Shown here in pieces: positions 7,357 to 14,330 of a DNA stretch of 24,372 bases. The translations under genes and the position numbers were made by a program. Source of the stretch: Spirochaetales bacterium (GTDB lineage Bacteria; Spirochaetota; Spirochaetia; ARS1246). The stretch is taken from NCBI GenBank assembly GCA_002688185.1, contig NZCE01000016.1, forward strand, positions 1 through 24,372, read 5' to 3'. Numbering within the stretch: position 1 is the stretch's first letter; every line of letters starts with the position of its first letter. The notes under the pieces were generated by a model. That model worked only from the letters and a program-made list of their open reading frames with translations. It was not told the origin of the DNA and searched no databases.

Positions 7357-7385
7357 ATTATAAACCTATATTCTATCCTTTTCAA
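7357..7385 (-). promoter_or_regulatory. Sigma-70-type promoter of the NtrC-type regulator
   Basis: On the minus strand, TTGAAA (7385-7380), a 17-bp spacer and a perfect TATAAT (7362-7357). The expected start near 7350 leaves only about 7 bases before the ATG at 7343, and no Shine-Dalgarno sequence is visible, so the transcript is probably nearly leaderless. Confidence 0.65.
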
Positions 7386-7914
7386 GTAAAAACTTTTAAA
7401 TCTCGTATTTTAGTGTTCAGTCCAAATTGCCCGACCACTAAATCGCATCCCGCGCCTACTTTTGCTAATCGCTCCGCCTGGCAATTAAATCTCCGTTCGA
7501 CGGAGCTCACACAAACAGACTGTGTGAAAACTGTGGCGGTGGGGAGGAAGAGTTTCGCGCTGAGAACGCCCGCTCCCTTTGGTCGCTCAAGGTCACCGAA
7601 AGAACGAGGAGGATTCAGAAAGGTTCTCGCAAATAGGCCATTCAATTGGCCCATACCGGTCCGGCCGCTTAGGCTCCTGGGTAGGCGTAGAGCTACGCCC
7701 ATGTTTTCTCTTATTTATTCTCTCTCCGCGATCTTGAACGACCGAAGGGAGTGGGCGTGAAATTCCCCCACGCTACGCCTAGAGTTTTCACACAGTCTGT
7801 CAGCGTGATCTCCGATTCCTCTTTGCTTTAGCGATCTAGCAATTTTAAGAAAGCGCGCCCTGGTCATCCGGTCAGGTTGCTCCGAAGAAATCGGCGTGAT
7901 AGTATCCTGTTGCT
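7386..7914. other. 529-bp gene-free interval between the NtrC-type regulator and fxsA
   Basis: No credible gene lies here; the open frames found cross the inverted-repeat element and have no family resemblance. The interval is mostly filled by the element at 7501-7819. A poor promoter-like pair, TTGCTC (7877-7882) and TAGTAT (7900-7905) with 17-bp spacing, precedes the fxsA-like gene. Confidence 0.5.
7501..7819. mobile_element. Non-coding element with long inverted ends (MITE-like)
   Basis: The ends 7501-7532 and 7783-7814 are inverted copies matching at 28 of 32 positions, including a perfect 18-bp core (ACAGACTGTGTGAAAACT at 7515-7532). Further in, the pair ACGCCCGCTCCCTTTGGTCG near 7568 and its inverse near 7738-7758 matches with few changes, so most of the element can fold on itself. 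A tight hairpin GGCGTAG-AG-CTACGCC is near the middle. The right end contains a 17-mer (inverse of 7803-7819) that is identical to 12043-12059 at the GxxExxY locus. It has no coding capacity and no clear target duplication. Confidence 0.65.
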
Positions 7915-8364
7915 ATGATCGCCATGAAGGGACTCATCCGATTTGTTGATCGGAGTTTCCTCTTGAGATTTCTCTATCTTTCCCTTTTTTATTCGCTTGT
8001 ACCCCTGGGCGAGATTGTGTTGATACTTTATCTCCGCAGATATGTCGGCTTTTATCTGCTCCTCGCCGGCATTACGTCCACGGGGCTTTTAGGTCTCGGT
8101 TTTGCCTGGCGGGAATTATCGGCGGTGCTTGTGCGCCTCAGAGCACAGGTCCATGACGGCACTTATCCGGGAGAAGAATACACGGACTTGGCGGGGGCAG
8201 TCATCGGGAGTCTTTTTCTTCTCACCCCGGGATTTGTCACGGATTTTTTTGGACTGTTGTTCCTTTTTCCACTTTTGCGTCGCGTGATCGGCAGGCATAT
8301 TACGCGGAGGATGGACGGCCGGCTGAAAGAACTGTATGAGTATTTAAAATTGTATTACGAGTAG
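7915..8364 (+). CDS. fxsA: FxsA-family membrane protein
   Basis: 149-residue inner-membrane protein. Hydrophobic segments at about 20-38, 43-65 and 90-115; the last contains the family signature SLFLLTPGFVTDFFGLLFLFPLLRRV, matching the FxsA pattern of a GG/PGFxTD loop next to a conserved arginine after the helix. The E. coli member is named for suppression of F exclusion of phage T7; its cellular role is unknown. The first ATG is used; a second in-frame ATG nine bases later (7924) is equally possible because neither has a clear ribosome site. It converges with the WecG-like gene, leaving a gap of only 5 bp. Confidence 0.82.
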   Translation: MIAMKGLIRFVDRSFLLRFLYLSLFYSLVPLGEIVLILYLRRYVGFYLLLAGITSTGLLGLGFAWRELSAVLVRLRAQVHDGTYPGEEYTDLAGAVIGSLFLLTPGFVTDFFGLLFLFPLLRRVIGRHITRRMDGRLKELYEYLKLYYE

Positions 8365-8369
8365 CGGGG

Positions 8370-9125
8370 TCATATCTTTCTGGCTTTGTGATAGAGCAGA
8401 AGCAACACGTACCACAGATACACAAACCCACGCAGGAAACGCAGCGGATTCCGCGGAAGCTCCGGCAAAAAATCCAACCCTTTTGCCCACAACTCCCGAG
8501 ATGTCTTTTTGCGCTTGCCTGAAAACACGTCGATACACGATCCACACCAGTACGTAAGCCCGGCGGCAAAATGCTTGCGGTGCTTCTGCATCCATTTGTT
8601 CTTGCCCGGCAGGCCTTTGCCGCCCAATATGAGGGATGGCGCTGCTTTTCTTATTGCCACTAGGATGTTTTCTTCATGGCTGACCGGGAAATAGCCGGCG
8701 CATCTGCCCACAATCTGCAACTGTGGAAACGATCCGCGGAGATTTGACGTGGCCGTTTGCAATGCCGACGGGCGACCGCCGATTACGTATACCGATCTTC
8801 TGCGCTTCTCGAGGACAGACAACAGACGTATTACAAACTCGAACGGCATGTGACGGGTAATTTCTCGACTTCTCAAGAATTTTGCACCAAATGCTACCAT
8901 CTTGGAGCTGGTGAGTATGAGCGATGAGCTGCGAATCGACGCAGCGTAATTGGACCTCCCTCGGGCGCGGATAAAATCCCATAGCGACAGGAGCACCAAC
9001 TGATGACTATCGCCATCGTTCAGCAACCGGAAGATACGGTCCTCGAGTTGATCGTTTGAAACAATATCAAGGGGAATCTCTAACAGGTTTACCCGGTCGG
9101 TTCCAGCTACTCGGGCACGCTCCAC
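8370..9125 (-). CDS. Divergent WecG/TagA/CpsF-family glycosyltransferase-like protein
   Basis: 251 residues if started at the GTG at 9125, which has GGAG eight bases upstream inside rsmE and overlaps rsmE by 19 bases. The family outline is clear: VNLLEIPLDIVSNDQLEDRI, VYVIGGRPSALQTATSNL, FPQLQIVGRCAGYF, and the C-terminal RNPLRFLRG. Key positions differ from active members: where the family has a PDG with a catalytic Asp, this protein has LTSSKMVAFGAKFL (about 72-75), and the GxPKQExW loop reads GKGLPGKNKWMQ (about 170-180). A hydrophobic segment near the C-terminus may bind the membrane. It could be a glycosyltransferase with altered chemistry or an inactive relative. It is last in the S41 protease-yjbQ-rsmE set. 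Confidence 0.72.
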   Translation of the reverse strand: MERARVAGTDRVNLLEIPLDIVSNDQLEDRIFRLLNDGDSHQLVLLSLWDFIRARGRSNYAASIRSSSLILTSSKMVAFGAKFLRSREITRHMPFEFVIRLLSVLEKRRRSVYVIGGRPSALQTATSNLRGSFPQLQIVGRCAGYFPVSHEENILVAIRKAAPSLILGGKGLPGKNKWMQKHRKHFAAGLTYWCGSCIDVFSGKRKKTSRELWAKGLDFLPELPRNPLRFLRGFVYLWYVLLLLYHKARKI

Positions 9126-9895
9126 AGGTTCTTCTCCAGCAAAACAGTCTGAATTGCAGCAACAGCATAGAGAGCGGCGGTCTCGGTGCGAAATACGTTT
9201 GTTTTGATATACACCGGGTGAAAGCCGATGTTCAAGAGGTTTTTTACTTCCGCCGAAGAAAATCCCCCCTCCGGCCCAATGCATACCACGACACCGTCTC
9301 CGGGATCATGATTCTGCAAATGGGAGTGCAGGCCTAATCCGGTTGAGTCATTTTGATGGAAGAACAGACCGACGGACCCCGGATATCGCATCCTGTATTC
9401 ATGCCAGTAGCTATCTATCTGTTTAAACGGTTGGGGCGGCGAAATCGCGGGGGGGTGGATGTTCCCGCTCTGCTGCATGGCCTGCTTTGCGATACGCAAC
9501 CACCGATCATGTTTCTTTTTGGCCGTTTCGCCCTTATATACGGGCACAGTGTGTGCGGACAGCAACGGGATGATTTCACGAACCCCGGTTTCAGTCGCCT
9601 GGCGAACGATGAGATCCATTTTTTGTCCTTTTGGCATACACTGGACCAACGAAATATGAGTAGCATCAGCCGTATCATTAGGCTCCAGGCGGGCCTTTCG
9701 GGATATGCGGACGCTGCAGGAAGTCGACACGACGGATTCAATGTTGAGCGTTACATTTCTGCCTTGGTGGTCCAACGCCGGCACCGTGTCCCCAGGCTTC
9801 AATCTAAGAACTCTCGTAAGGTAGTGAAACTCGTCACCGGTTAAGGTAAATGCCGACGATCCTTGATATGTATCAGGTAGAATGAGTTGTCTCAT
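9107..9895 (-). CDS. rsmE: 16S rRNA (uracil1498-N3)-methyltransferase RsmE
   Basis: 262-residue SPOUT (trefoil-knot) methyltransferase that uses S-adenosylmethionine to modify U1498 of 16S rRNA in the 30S subunit. An N-terminal PUA-like part (about 1-70; GDEFHYLTRVLRLKPGD) precedes the knot domain with KGQKMDLIVRQATETGVREI (90-109), the cofactor loop IGPEGGFS (206-213) and VFRTETAALYAVAAIQ (234-249). Length is normal. The ATG overlaps the yjbQ stop by four bases, and the 3' end overlaps the WecG-like gene. Confidence 0.95.
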   Translation of the reverse strand: MRQLILPDTYQGSSAFTLTGDEFHYLTRVLRLKPGDTVPALDHQGRNVTLNIESVVSTSCSVRISRKARLEPNDTADATHISLVQCMPKGQKMDLIVRQATETGVREIIPLLSAHTVPVYKGETAKKKHDRWLRIAKQAMQQSGNIHPPAISPPQPFKQIDSYWHEYRMRYPGSVGLFFHQNDSTGLGLHSHLQNHDPGDGVVVCIGPEGGFSSAEVKNLLNIGFHPVYIKTNVFRTETAALYAVAAIQTVLLEKNLWSVPE

Positions 9896-10305
9896 GCGCC
9901 GTCAAAGATGATCGTGCAATTGACCGTCCTCGTCCGCGGCCCGTCAAACTCACAGAGATAAACCCCCTGCCAGGTGCCCAGAGCCAGGTTGCCGTCTTTA
10001 ATGGGAACCGTGATGCTTGATCCCATCAGACTCGATTTGATGTGGGCGGCCGAGTTTCCCTCGAGATGGGTGTAGCCGTCCTGGAATGGTACAATTTTAT
10101 TGAGCCCGGCGATAATATCATGATTTACCGACGGGTCGGCTGCTTCATTTATCGTGATGCCGGCGGTGGTATGGGGAACATAAACATGGCAGAAGCCCGA
10201 GCGCACCGAACTTGACTGCACGACGTGACGCACATCATGGGTGATATCGACGAGCTCAGTCCGACTTTTCGTCTTTATTTGAAAGCTTTTTATAGAGCAC
10301 CTCAA
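9892..10305 (-). CDS. yjbQ: YjbQ / UPF0047 family protein
   Basis: 137 residues. The family signatures are all present: VPHTTAGITINEAADPSV (43-60) with its conserved His, HLEGNSAAHIKSSLMG (80-95) with a second His, and LGTWQGVYLCEFDGPR (109-124). Members have weak thiamine-phosphate synthase activity in vitro; their main role is not settled. The likely start is TTG at 10305, with AGGA-GCGGA ahead of it; an in-frame TGA a few codons upstream prevents a longer frame and no ATG lies near. It ends in a four-base overlap with rsmE and begins 42 bp after the protease gene. Confidence 0.88.
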   Translation of the reverse strand: MRCSIKSFQIKTKSRTELVDITHDVRHVVQSSSVRSGFCHVYVPHTTAGITINEAADPSVNHDIIAGLNKIVPFQDGYTHLEGNSAAHIKSSLMGSSITVPIKDGNLALGTWQGVYLCEFDGPRTRTVNCTIIFDGA

Positions 10306-10347
10306 TGTATTCCGCGTCCTTCACCGGGCTACCATCGCGTATCGTGG

Positions 10348-11781
10348 CTACATACCGATCCCGGTCCGAATGATTCCACTGGTCATCCGCTGTAGGACAT
10401 CAACGGCTTCTTTTAAAATTATGTCAAACTCCAGATCGAATACAGGGGGATTGTTATTTGTGCGATTTACCTCCGTATTGATAAGCCGCTTTATAATTCG
10501 ATCCTCGAGTATTAGACCGTCATTTTGAAGTGAATCTATAAACTCATCAATCTGATTATCCGACGGGTCGGGATTGAGTCTCAGGAACTCCGAAACGAGA
10601 TTATCTTCAGTGATGCTATCTATGACGGCCTGTTCATCGTCTGTAAGAGGATCATCCTCTACCACAGTGTCCGGCTCTATGCCGATTTTATCGATATTGA
10701 GTCCGCTAGGCGTATAATATCGGGAGGTAGTAAGTTTGAAACCCCCGTCGCCAATCTCGCGCACCTGTTGAACCGAGCCTTTTCCATAGCTCGTCTGACC
10801 GATGATCATGGCACGGGCGTTGTCCCTCAAAGCACCCGCCAGTATCTCGGATGCTGAGGCCGATCCTTTATTGATAAGCACCGCAATTGGGACGTTTTTG
10901 GGAACCAAGACCCGTTTTGTGGCGGTAAAGATGTCATTTTCCCTGGGCACTCTCGATCGGGTGCTTACAATGGTGCCGCTCTCCAAAAACATATCAGCTG
11001 TATCGATTACCGATGAGAGTCTCCCGCCCGGGTTGTTACGCACATCGATCACCAACGCGTTGTAGCCGGTCCGCTCAAAATCCGCAATGGCATCACGGAC
11101 TCGATCATCGGTGAACGGGGTAAACTGGCTGATTTTCAGATACGCTATGTCGCTATCGATCATTGCGGCTTTTACCGTGGGAACCTCGATAATGTCACGA
11201 ACAATCGAAACCGCCATCTCTGTTTTTTTGCCTCTCAGCACGGTGACCTGAACTTCCGTGCCGGGCACCCCGCGCAATCTTCCCACAACTTCATCAATGG
11301 TGAGATCTTCAGTGGATTCTGCTCCGATCTTTATGATGAGGTCGCCGGCGTTGATACCCGCCCTATATGCAGGGGTTCCTTCAATGGGAGACACCACCTC
11401 AATATAGAGAAGTGTGTCATCGTCATAGTCGGGGACGCTTGATTTGGTCTGCTTAGAAATAACAAGACCTACGCCTCCAAAATTGCCCGTGGTAATATCG
11501 GTGAGAGATTCCATGCCATCAATATCGAGAAAGTAGGAATATGGATCATCCAATGTATCGAACATGCCCTTTAGCGCGCCCTCATAGAGGGTTTTGGGAT
11601 CCACCTCTTCAACAAAGTTTTCTTCTATAAAACGGAAAACCTCTCGAAATGTTTTGAGGTATTCTTCCGAATCAGTTACACCGGACTGAGCAACCGCGAC
11701 GGGACTGAATGCAACCAGCGCAAAAAAACTGATTGCCAACGCTCCGGCGCCTATCCATATGTAACGTTCATTTTTCTGCAT
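10348..11781 (-). CDS. ctpA: C-terminal processing peptidase, S41 family
   Basis: 477-residue exported Ser/Lys protease that trims or degrades envelope proteins. A signal peptide covers about 1-31 (hydrophobic IGAGALAISFFALVAF, cleavage after AVA). An N-terminal helical part with GALKGMFDTLDDPYSYFL (68-85), a PDZ domain at about 95-190 (FGGVGLVI; AGINAGDLIIKI), and the protease core at 200-380 follow. The nucleophile is S309 in NKGSASASEI and the general base K334 in SYGKGSVQQV, 25 residues apart as expected. The tail (380-477) is acidic and family-typical in being variable. GGAG precedes the ATG by seven bases. It heads the minus-strand set with yjbQ, rsmE and the WecG-like gene. Confidence 0.94.
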   Translation of the reverse strand: MQKNERYIWIGAGALAISFFALVAFSPVAVAQSGVTDSEEYLKTFREVFRFIEENFVEEVDPKTLYEGALKGMFDTLDDPYSYFLDIDGMESLTDITTGNFGGVGLVISKQTKSSVPDYDDDTLLYIEVVSPIEGTPAYRAGINAGDLIIKIGAESTEDLTIDEVVGRLRGVPGTEVQVTVLRGKKTEMAVSIVRDIIEVPTVKAAMIDSDIAYLKISQFTPFTDDRVRDAIADFERTGYNALVIDVRNNPGGRLSSVIDTADMFLESGTIVSTRSRVPRENDIFTATKRVLVPKNVPIAVLINKGSASASEILAGALRDNARAMIIGQTSYGKGSVQQVREIGDGGFKLTTSRYYTPSGLNIDKIGIEPDTVVEDDPLTDDEQAVIDSITEDNLVSEFLRLNPDPSDNQIDEFIDSLQNDGLILEDRIIKRLINTEVNRTNNNPPVFDLEFDIILKEAVDVLQRMTSGIIRTGIGM

Positions 11782-12042
11782 CTATAAGCTCCAATAATCG
11801 GCAATATCGAATACCAGTAAGCCATTATTCGGTATTGTCCTGCTTTACTACCAAAATATACCATTTTTAGCCTAATTCTAAGACCGCCCAATCCTGGCAT
11901 CTCAATGAAGATACAAGGCGCCGAAGGAAAAATCCACCCGACCACCAATTCCCATCCACAAGACGGGATTTAATGGGTGCCCTTTCTCAAAGGAGGCAGA
12001 CCTCTGAAGTAAAGCATCTATTTAGGGTGTTATATAGGCAGT
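11782..12042. other. Intergenic region upstream of ctpA and the GxxExxY cassette
   Basis: No credible gene. The ctpA leader lies here, with an AT-rich stretch (TATATT on the minus strand near 11855) that could hold its promoter, though no good -35 box is spaced from it. Arms AATACC/GGTATT flank a 16-20 base loop near 11810-11838. An open frame entering the GxxExxY gene from 11973 is judged to be an upstream extension, not coding. Confidence 0.4.
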
Positions 12043-12087
12043 GGAATCGGAGATCACGCCGAGAACGCCGGTGCGCGGGTCGCAGAG
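12043..12087 (+). repeat. Left end repeat of the GxxExxY cassette
   Basis: Contains the 17-mer GGAATCGGAGATCACGC shared exactly with the inverse of 7803-7819, followed by GAGAACGCC and GCGCGGGTCGCAGAG, the latter shared with 21917-21931 at 14 of 15 positions. Confidence 0.7.
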
Positions 12088-12110
12088 ATTTATATAGAAA
12101 GGTGGGAATA

Positions 12111-12488
12111 ATGCACGAAAATGAGTTGTCTGAAAAAATCATTGGCTGCAGTATCGTCGTCCATAAACTACTTGGACCAGGATTGCTGGAATCTGTATAT
12201 GAAACTGCATTAGTGTATGAGTTGACTCAAAATGGTTTGCGAAGTGACCGACAGAAGGAAATGCCGGTTTCCTACCGGGATACCATTCTGCCTGCCGGCT
12301 TTAGAGCCGATGTCGTTGTAGAAGACAAAGTACTTATTGAGCTTAAGTCTGTGGAAAGGCTTTTGCCATTGCATTGGAAACAGGTTCTCACCTATTTAAA
12401 ATTATCCGATTTGAAACTCGGACTACTTATCAATTTCAATACGGCAATAATAAAAGAAGGAATAAAAAGAATCGTTAATAATCTGTGA
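12111..12488 (+). CDS. GxxExxY protein (PD-(D/E)XK-like, PDDEXK_3 family)
   Basis: 125 residues. The naming motif appears as GPGLLESVYETAL (G24, E27, Y30). Downstream, FRADVVVEDKVLIELKSV gives D67 and E77-x-K79 in the layout of a PD-(D/E)XK nuclease core, followed by HWKQVLTYLKLSDLKLGLLINFN, where the Gln and the strand-turn match the family. Members occur in many, often multicopy, loci and have no established function; nuclease activity is inferred from fold. The ATG at 12111 has GGTGGG five bases upstream and begins at the usual family N-terminus (MHENELSEKIIG). Flanked by the inverted repeats described for the cassette. Confidence 0.88.
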   Translation: MHENELSEKIIGCSIVVHKLLGPGLLESVYETALVYELTQNGLRSDRQKEMPVSYRDTILPAGFRADVVVEDKVLIELKSVERLLPLHWKQVLTYLKLSDLKLGLLINFNTAIIKEGIKRIVNNL

Positions 12489-12507
12489 GTGAGGATACGA
12501 GGTCTTT

Positions 12508-12531
12508 GCGGGCTTTGCGTGAGCTCCGCCT
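12508..12531 (-). repeat. Right end repeat of the GxxExxY cassette
   Basis: Its 20-mer (12512-12531, GCTTTGCGTGAGCTCCGCCT) is the exact reverse complement of 19947-19966. The similarity continues on both sides with scattered mismatches (AGGCGG-CC-AGGCGG read on the minus strand). Confidence 0.75.
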
Positions 12532-12617
12532 TGGTTCCGCCTGGGGGCTTCTGGAATCGTTAAGGACCGCACCTACTCTTAGAAGTCGATTCCCGATTTA
12601 GTAGTCAAATGGTCGGG

Positions 12618-12646
12618 TTGACCATCGAAAGGTCTGGTCGTACACT
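12618..12646 (+). promoter_or_regulatory. Sigma-70-type promoter of the membrane protein-minD-fapA-lgt-nrpR operon
   Basis: TTGACC (12618-12623), a 17-bp spacer and TACACT (12641-12646). The expected start near 12653 lies downstream of the ATG at 12649 and only about 5 bases before the ATG at 12658, so the operon transcript would be almost leaderless. Confidence 0.55.
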
Positions 12647-12657
12647 CCATGCCACTC

Positions 12658-13173
12658 ATGAAGGAGAGAAAGGCGCCTCTCATCGTGGCTGCAACCTGGC
12701 AGCTGATCAGGTTCTCAATTATCGGCCTGTGCGCAAATCTCTATTTCAACCCGGATCTGTACGCAGGAAGATCGGTTCTGGTGCTCTGGCCTGCTGCTCC
12801 ATCTCTTCTTCTCGCCGCGGGGCTTCTCATCGCCGGGCTGATTCACCGGCGATTTGTCGCCTATAGACGGCTTCTGATTCTGGGGAAACTACTTGAGGCG
12901 ATCCCGGGTCTCTTTCTCCTGGTTTTGCAGGGCGGTGCACTCCATTTGGGAATCACCAGACCGGTTTTCGAAGACGTGCATTTTGTTGAGGGACTGATGC
13001 AATCGAGACTGCGGACAGAGGTAGCCTTTTATTACCTACTTGCCGGAGTCGTGCTGATTGATTTGATTTTCCTCCTTATTCTGCTATCATATAAAACGGA
13101 ATCAGAGAGGCAGGTACCTTCCCTAGAAGAGAATTTGCCGGAGCTCACAGTAATTGAAATCGAGGAGGAGTAA
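12658..13173 (+). CDS. Membrane protein of unknown function, first gene of the fapA operon
   Basis: 171 residues with four likely transmembrane segments (about 10-25, 38-60, 70-93 and 120-145) and an acidic C-terminal tail (SLEENLPELTVIEIEEE). No conserved catalytic motif is visible and I recognise no family. The ATG at 12649 adds three residues, but the promoter spacing favours 12658. Its TAA is followed immediately by the ATG of the MinD-like gene, whose GGAGGAG ribosome site lies within this gene's last codons, so the two are coupled. It may anchor or organise the downstream ATPase and FapA at the membrane, which is inference from context. Confidence 0.72.
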   Translation: MKERKAPLIVAATWQLIRFSIIGLCANLYFNPDLYAGRSVLVLWPAAPSLLLAAGLLIAGLIHRRFVAYRRLLILGKLLEAIPGLFLLVLQGGALHLGITRPVFEDVHFVEGLMQSRLRTEVAFYYLLAGVVLIDLIFLLILLSYKTESERQVPSLEENLPELTVIEIEEE

Positions 13174-14316
13174 ATGCAAATTCTTCCTGTGGCGAGCGGC
13201 AAAGGAGGGGTAGGAAAATCCCTCGTCGCGGCCAATCTTTCAATCGCTCTTGGTCAGACAGGAAGAACGGTTATACTCGTTGATCTCGACCTTGGGGGAT
13301 CGAATCTCCATACCATTTTGGGAATCCGTGCACCTGAAACAGGTCTAGGAACTTTTCTGGCGGGCAAGGGCAAAGCACTCGAGGATACGTTAATACCCAC
13401 TGATTACGATAACCTTCTCTTTATCCCCGGTGACGGGGAAATTCCGGGCGCCGCCGATCTGAAGAGCCATCAGAAAAGAGCGCTAATGCGGAAATTGATA
13501 AACTTAAGCGCCGATTATATCGTGCTTGATCTCGGCTCGGGTACCGGGCTGAATACGTTGGACTTTTTTCTCCTCTCTTCCCGCGGCATAATCGTAACCA
13601 TCCCGACGTTGACGGCGATATTGAATGCATATCTATTTTTGAAAAACTCGGTGTTCAGACTTATTGATCATTCATTCTCCGCAAAGGGGCCGGCCGGCCC
13701 ATATATTCGATCTCTCAAGTCACAGGGAGCCGCCCTACAACGCACGTATATTCCCAGTATTTTGCCAGAATTGCGTGTCCTTGATCCTGAAGGCTACGAG
13801 AAATTCGTCACACAGCGTGGCTCATTTCAGCCTCTCCTAGTTATGAATCTCTTGGAGGATCCAAAGGATGGCGAAAAGGCCGCGAAAATACGGCGATCTT
13901 GTGTGCACTATCTAGGCGTCGATCTCGAGCACCTCGGAGTTGTGTATCGCGATAGCCTCCAGGACACCGCGTTGAGCTCGGGTCTGCCAATAATTATCTA
14001 TAAACCGCAGGCCGTGCTTTCCCTGGCAATACGGCGGATTGCAGACCGCGTGCTCGAGCAGACCGCCGATGGGATGTCGTTGCCCGATATGGATGAGGTA
14101 GATGAAAGCTATCATACCGCCGATTTGGAGGCGGAAATTGATTTTGACACCAAGGTTCAATATATGAAGGATTTACTCCACACGGGCGCCCTGTCCGAGG
14201 GGGACCTTGTTGAGACTATACATATGCAACAGTACGAGCTGTCTCGGCTCAGAAAGGAGAATCAACTCCTGAAATCAAAGATAGTAAAAGCAGCTGAGGC
14301 CGGATTTAGCGTTTGA
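13174..14316 (+). CDS. MinD/FlhG-like P-loop ATPase with C-terminal coiled coil
   Basis: 380 residues. Deviant Walker A ASGKGGVGKS (K10 and K15), switch segment ILVDLDLGGSNLHTILG (about 35-50), and Walker B SADYIVLDLGSGTGLNTLDFF. This is the SIMIBI ParA/MinD class, which forms ATP-dependent dimers that place cell structures; FlhG/YlxH relatives control flagellar number. The Asp after the switch is retained in DLDLGG. Unlike MinD there is no obvious amphipathic C-terminal membrane helix; instead residues about 310-375 are acidic and then helical (QQYELSRLRKENQLLKSKIV), a likely coiled coil. Coupled to the gene before and overlapping or adjoining fapA after. No flhF or flagellar gene is adjacent, so a flagellar role is unproven. 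Confidence 0.85.
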   Translation: MQILPVASGKGGVGKSLVAANLSIALGQTGRTVILVDLDLGGSNLHTILGIRAPETGLGTFLAGKGKALEDTLIPTDYDNLLFIPGDGEIPGAADLKSHQKRALMRKLINLSADYIVLDLGSGTGLNTLDFFLLSSRGIIVTIPTLTAILNAYLFLKNSVFRLIDHSFSAKGPAGPYIRSLKSQGAALQRTYIPSILPELRVLDPEGYEKFVTQRGSFQPLLVMNLLEDPKDGEKAAKIRRSCVHYLGVDLEHLGVVYRDSLQDTALSSGLPIIIYKPQAVLSLAIRRIADRVLEQTADGMSLPDMDEVDESYHTADLEAEIDFDTKVQYMKDLLHTGALSEGDLVETIHMQQYELSRLRKENQLLKSKIVKAAEAGFSV

Positions 14317-14330
14317 ACCTGAGTAACTCA

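Larger units (their letters stand above)
12043..12531 (+). mobile_element. GxxExxY gene cassette framed by imperfect inverted repeats
   Basis: The left repeat (core 12048-12068, CGGAGATCACGCCGAGAACG) and the right repeat (core 12508-12528, inverse CGGAGCTCACGCAAAGCCCG) match at 16 of 21 positions in inverted orientation and enclose one gene of 125 codons with little else. The same end sequences recur without the gene elsewhere in the window: the 17-mer at 12043-12059 at 7803-7819, the 20-mer at 12512-12531 at 19947-19966, and 12073-12087 at 21917-21931 (14 of 15). This suggests a repeated, possibly mobile unit. No target duplication is seen. Confidence 0.55.

Noticed and set aside
7382..7702. 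Minus-strand open frame of 106 codons
   Set aside because: It runs through the inverted-repeat element and the regulator promoter, has no family resemblance and no ribosome site.
11751..11948. Minus-strand open frame overlapping the ctpA start
   Set aside because: It lies in the leader of ctpA in another frame and has no recognisable domain.
11973..12110. Upstream extension of the GxxExxY gene
   Set aside because: The extra residues are Arg-rich and encoded by the end repeat; the ATG at 12111 has a ribosome site and matches the family start.
12609..12866. Plus-strand open frame of 85 codons ahead of the membrane protein
   Set aside because: It overlaps the promoter and the membrane-protein gene in another frame, with no hydrophobic or domain pattern.
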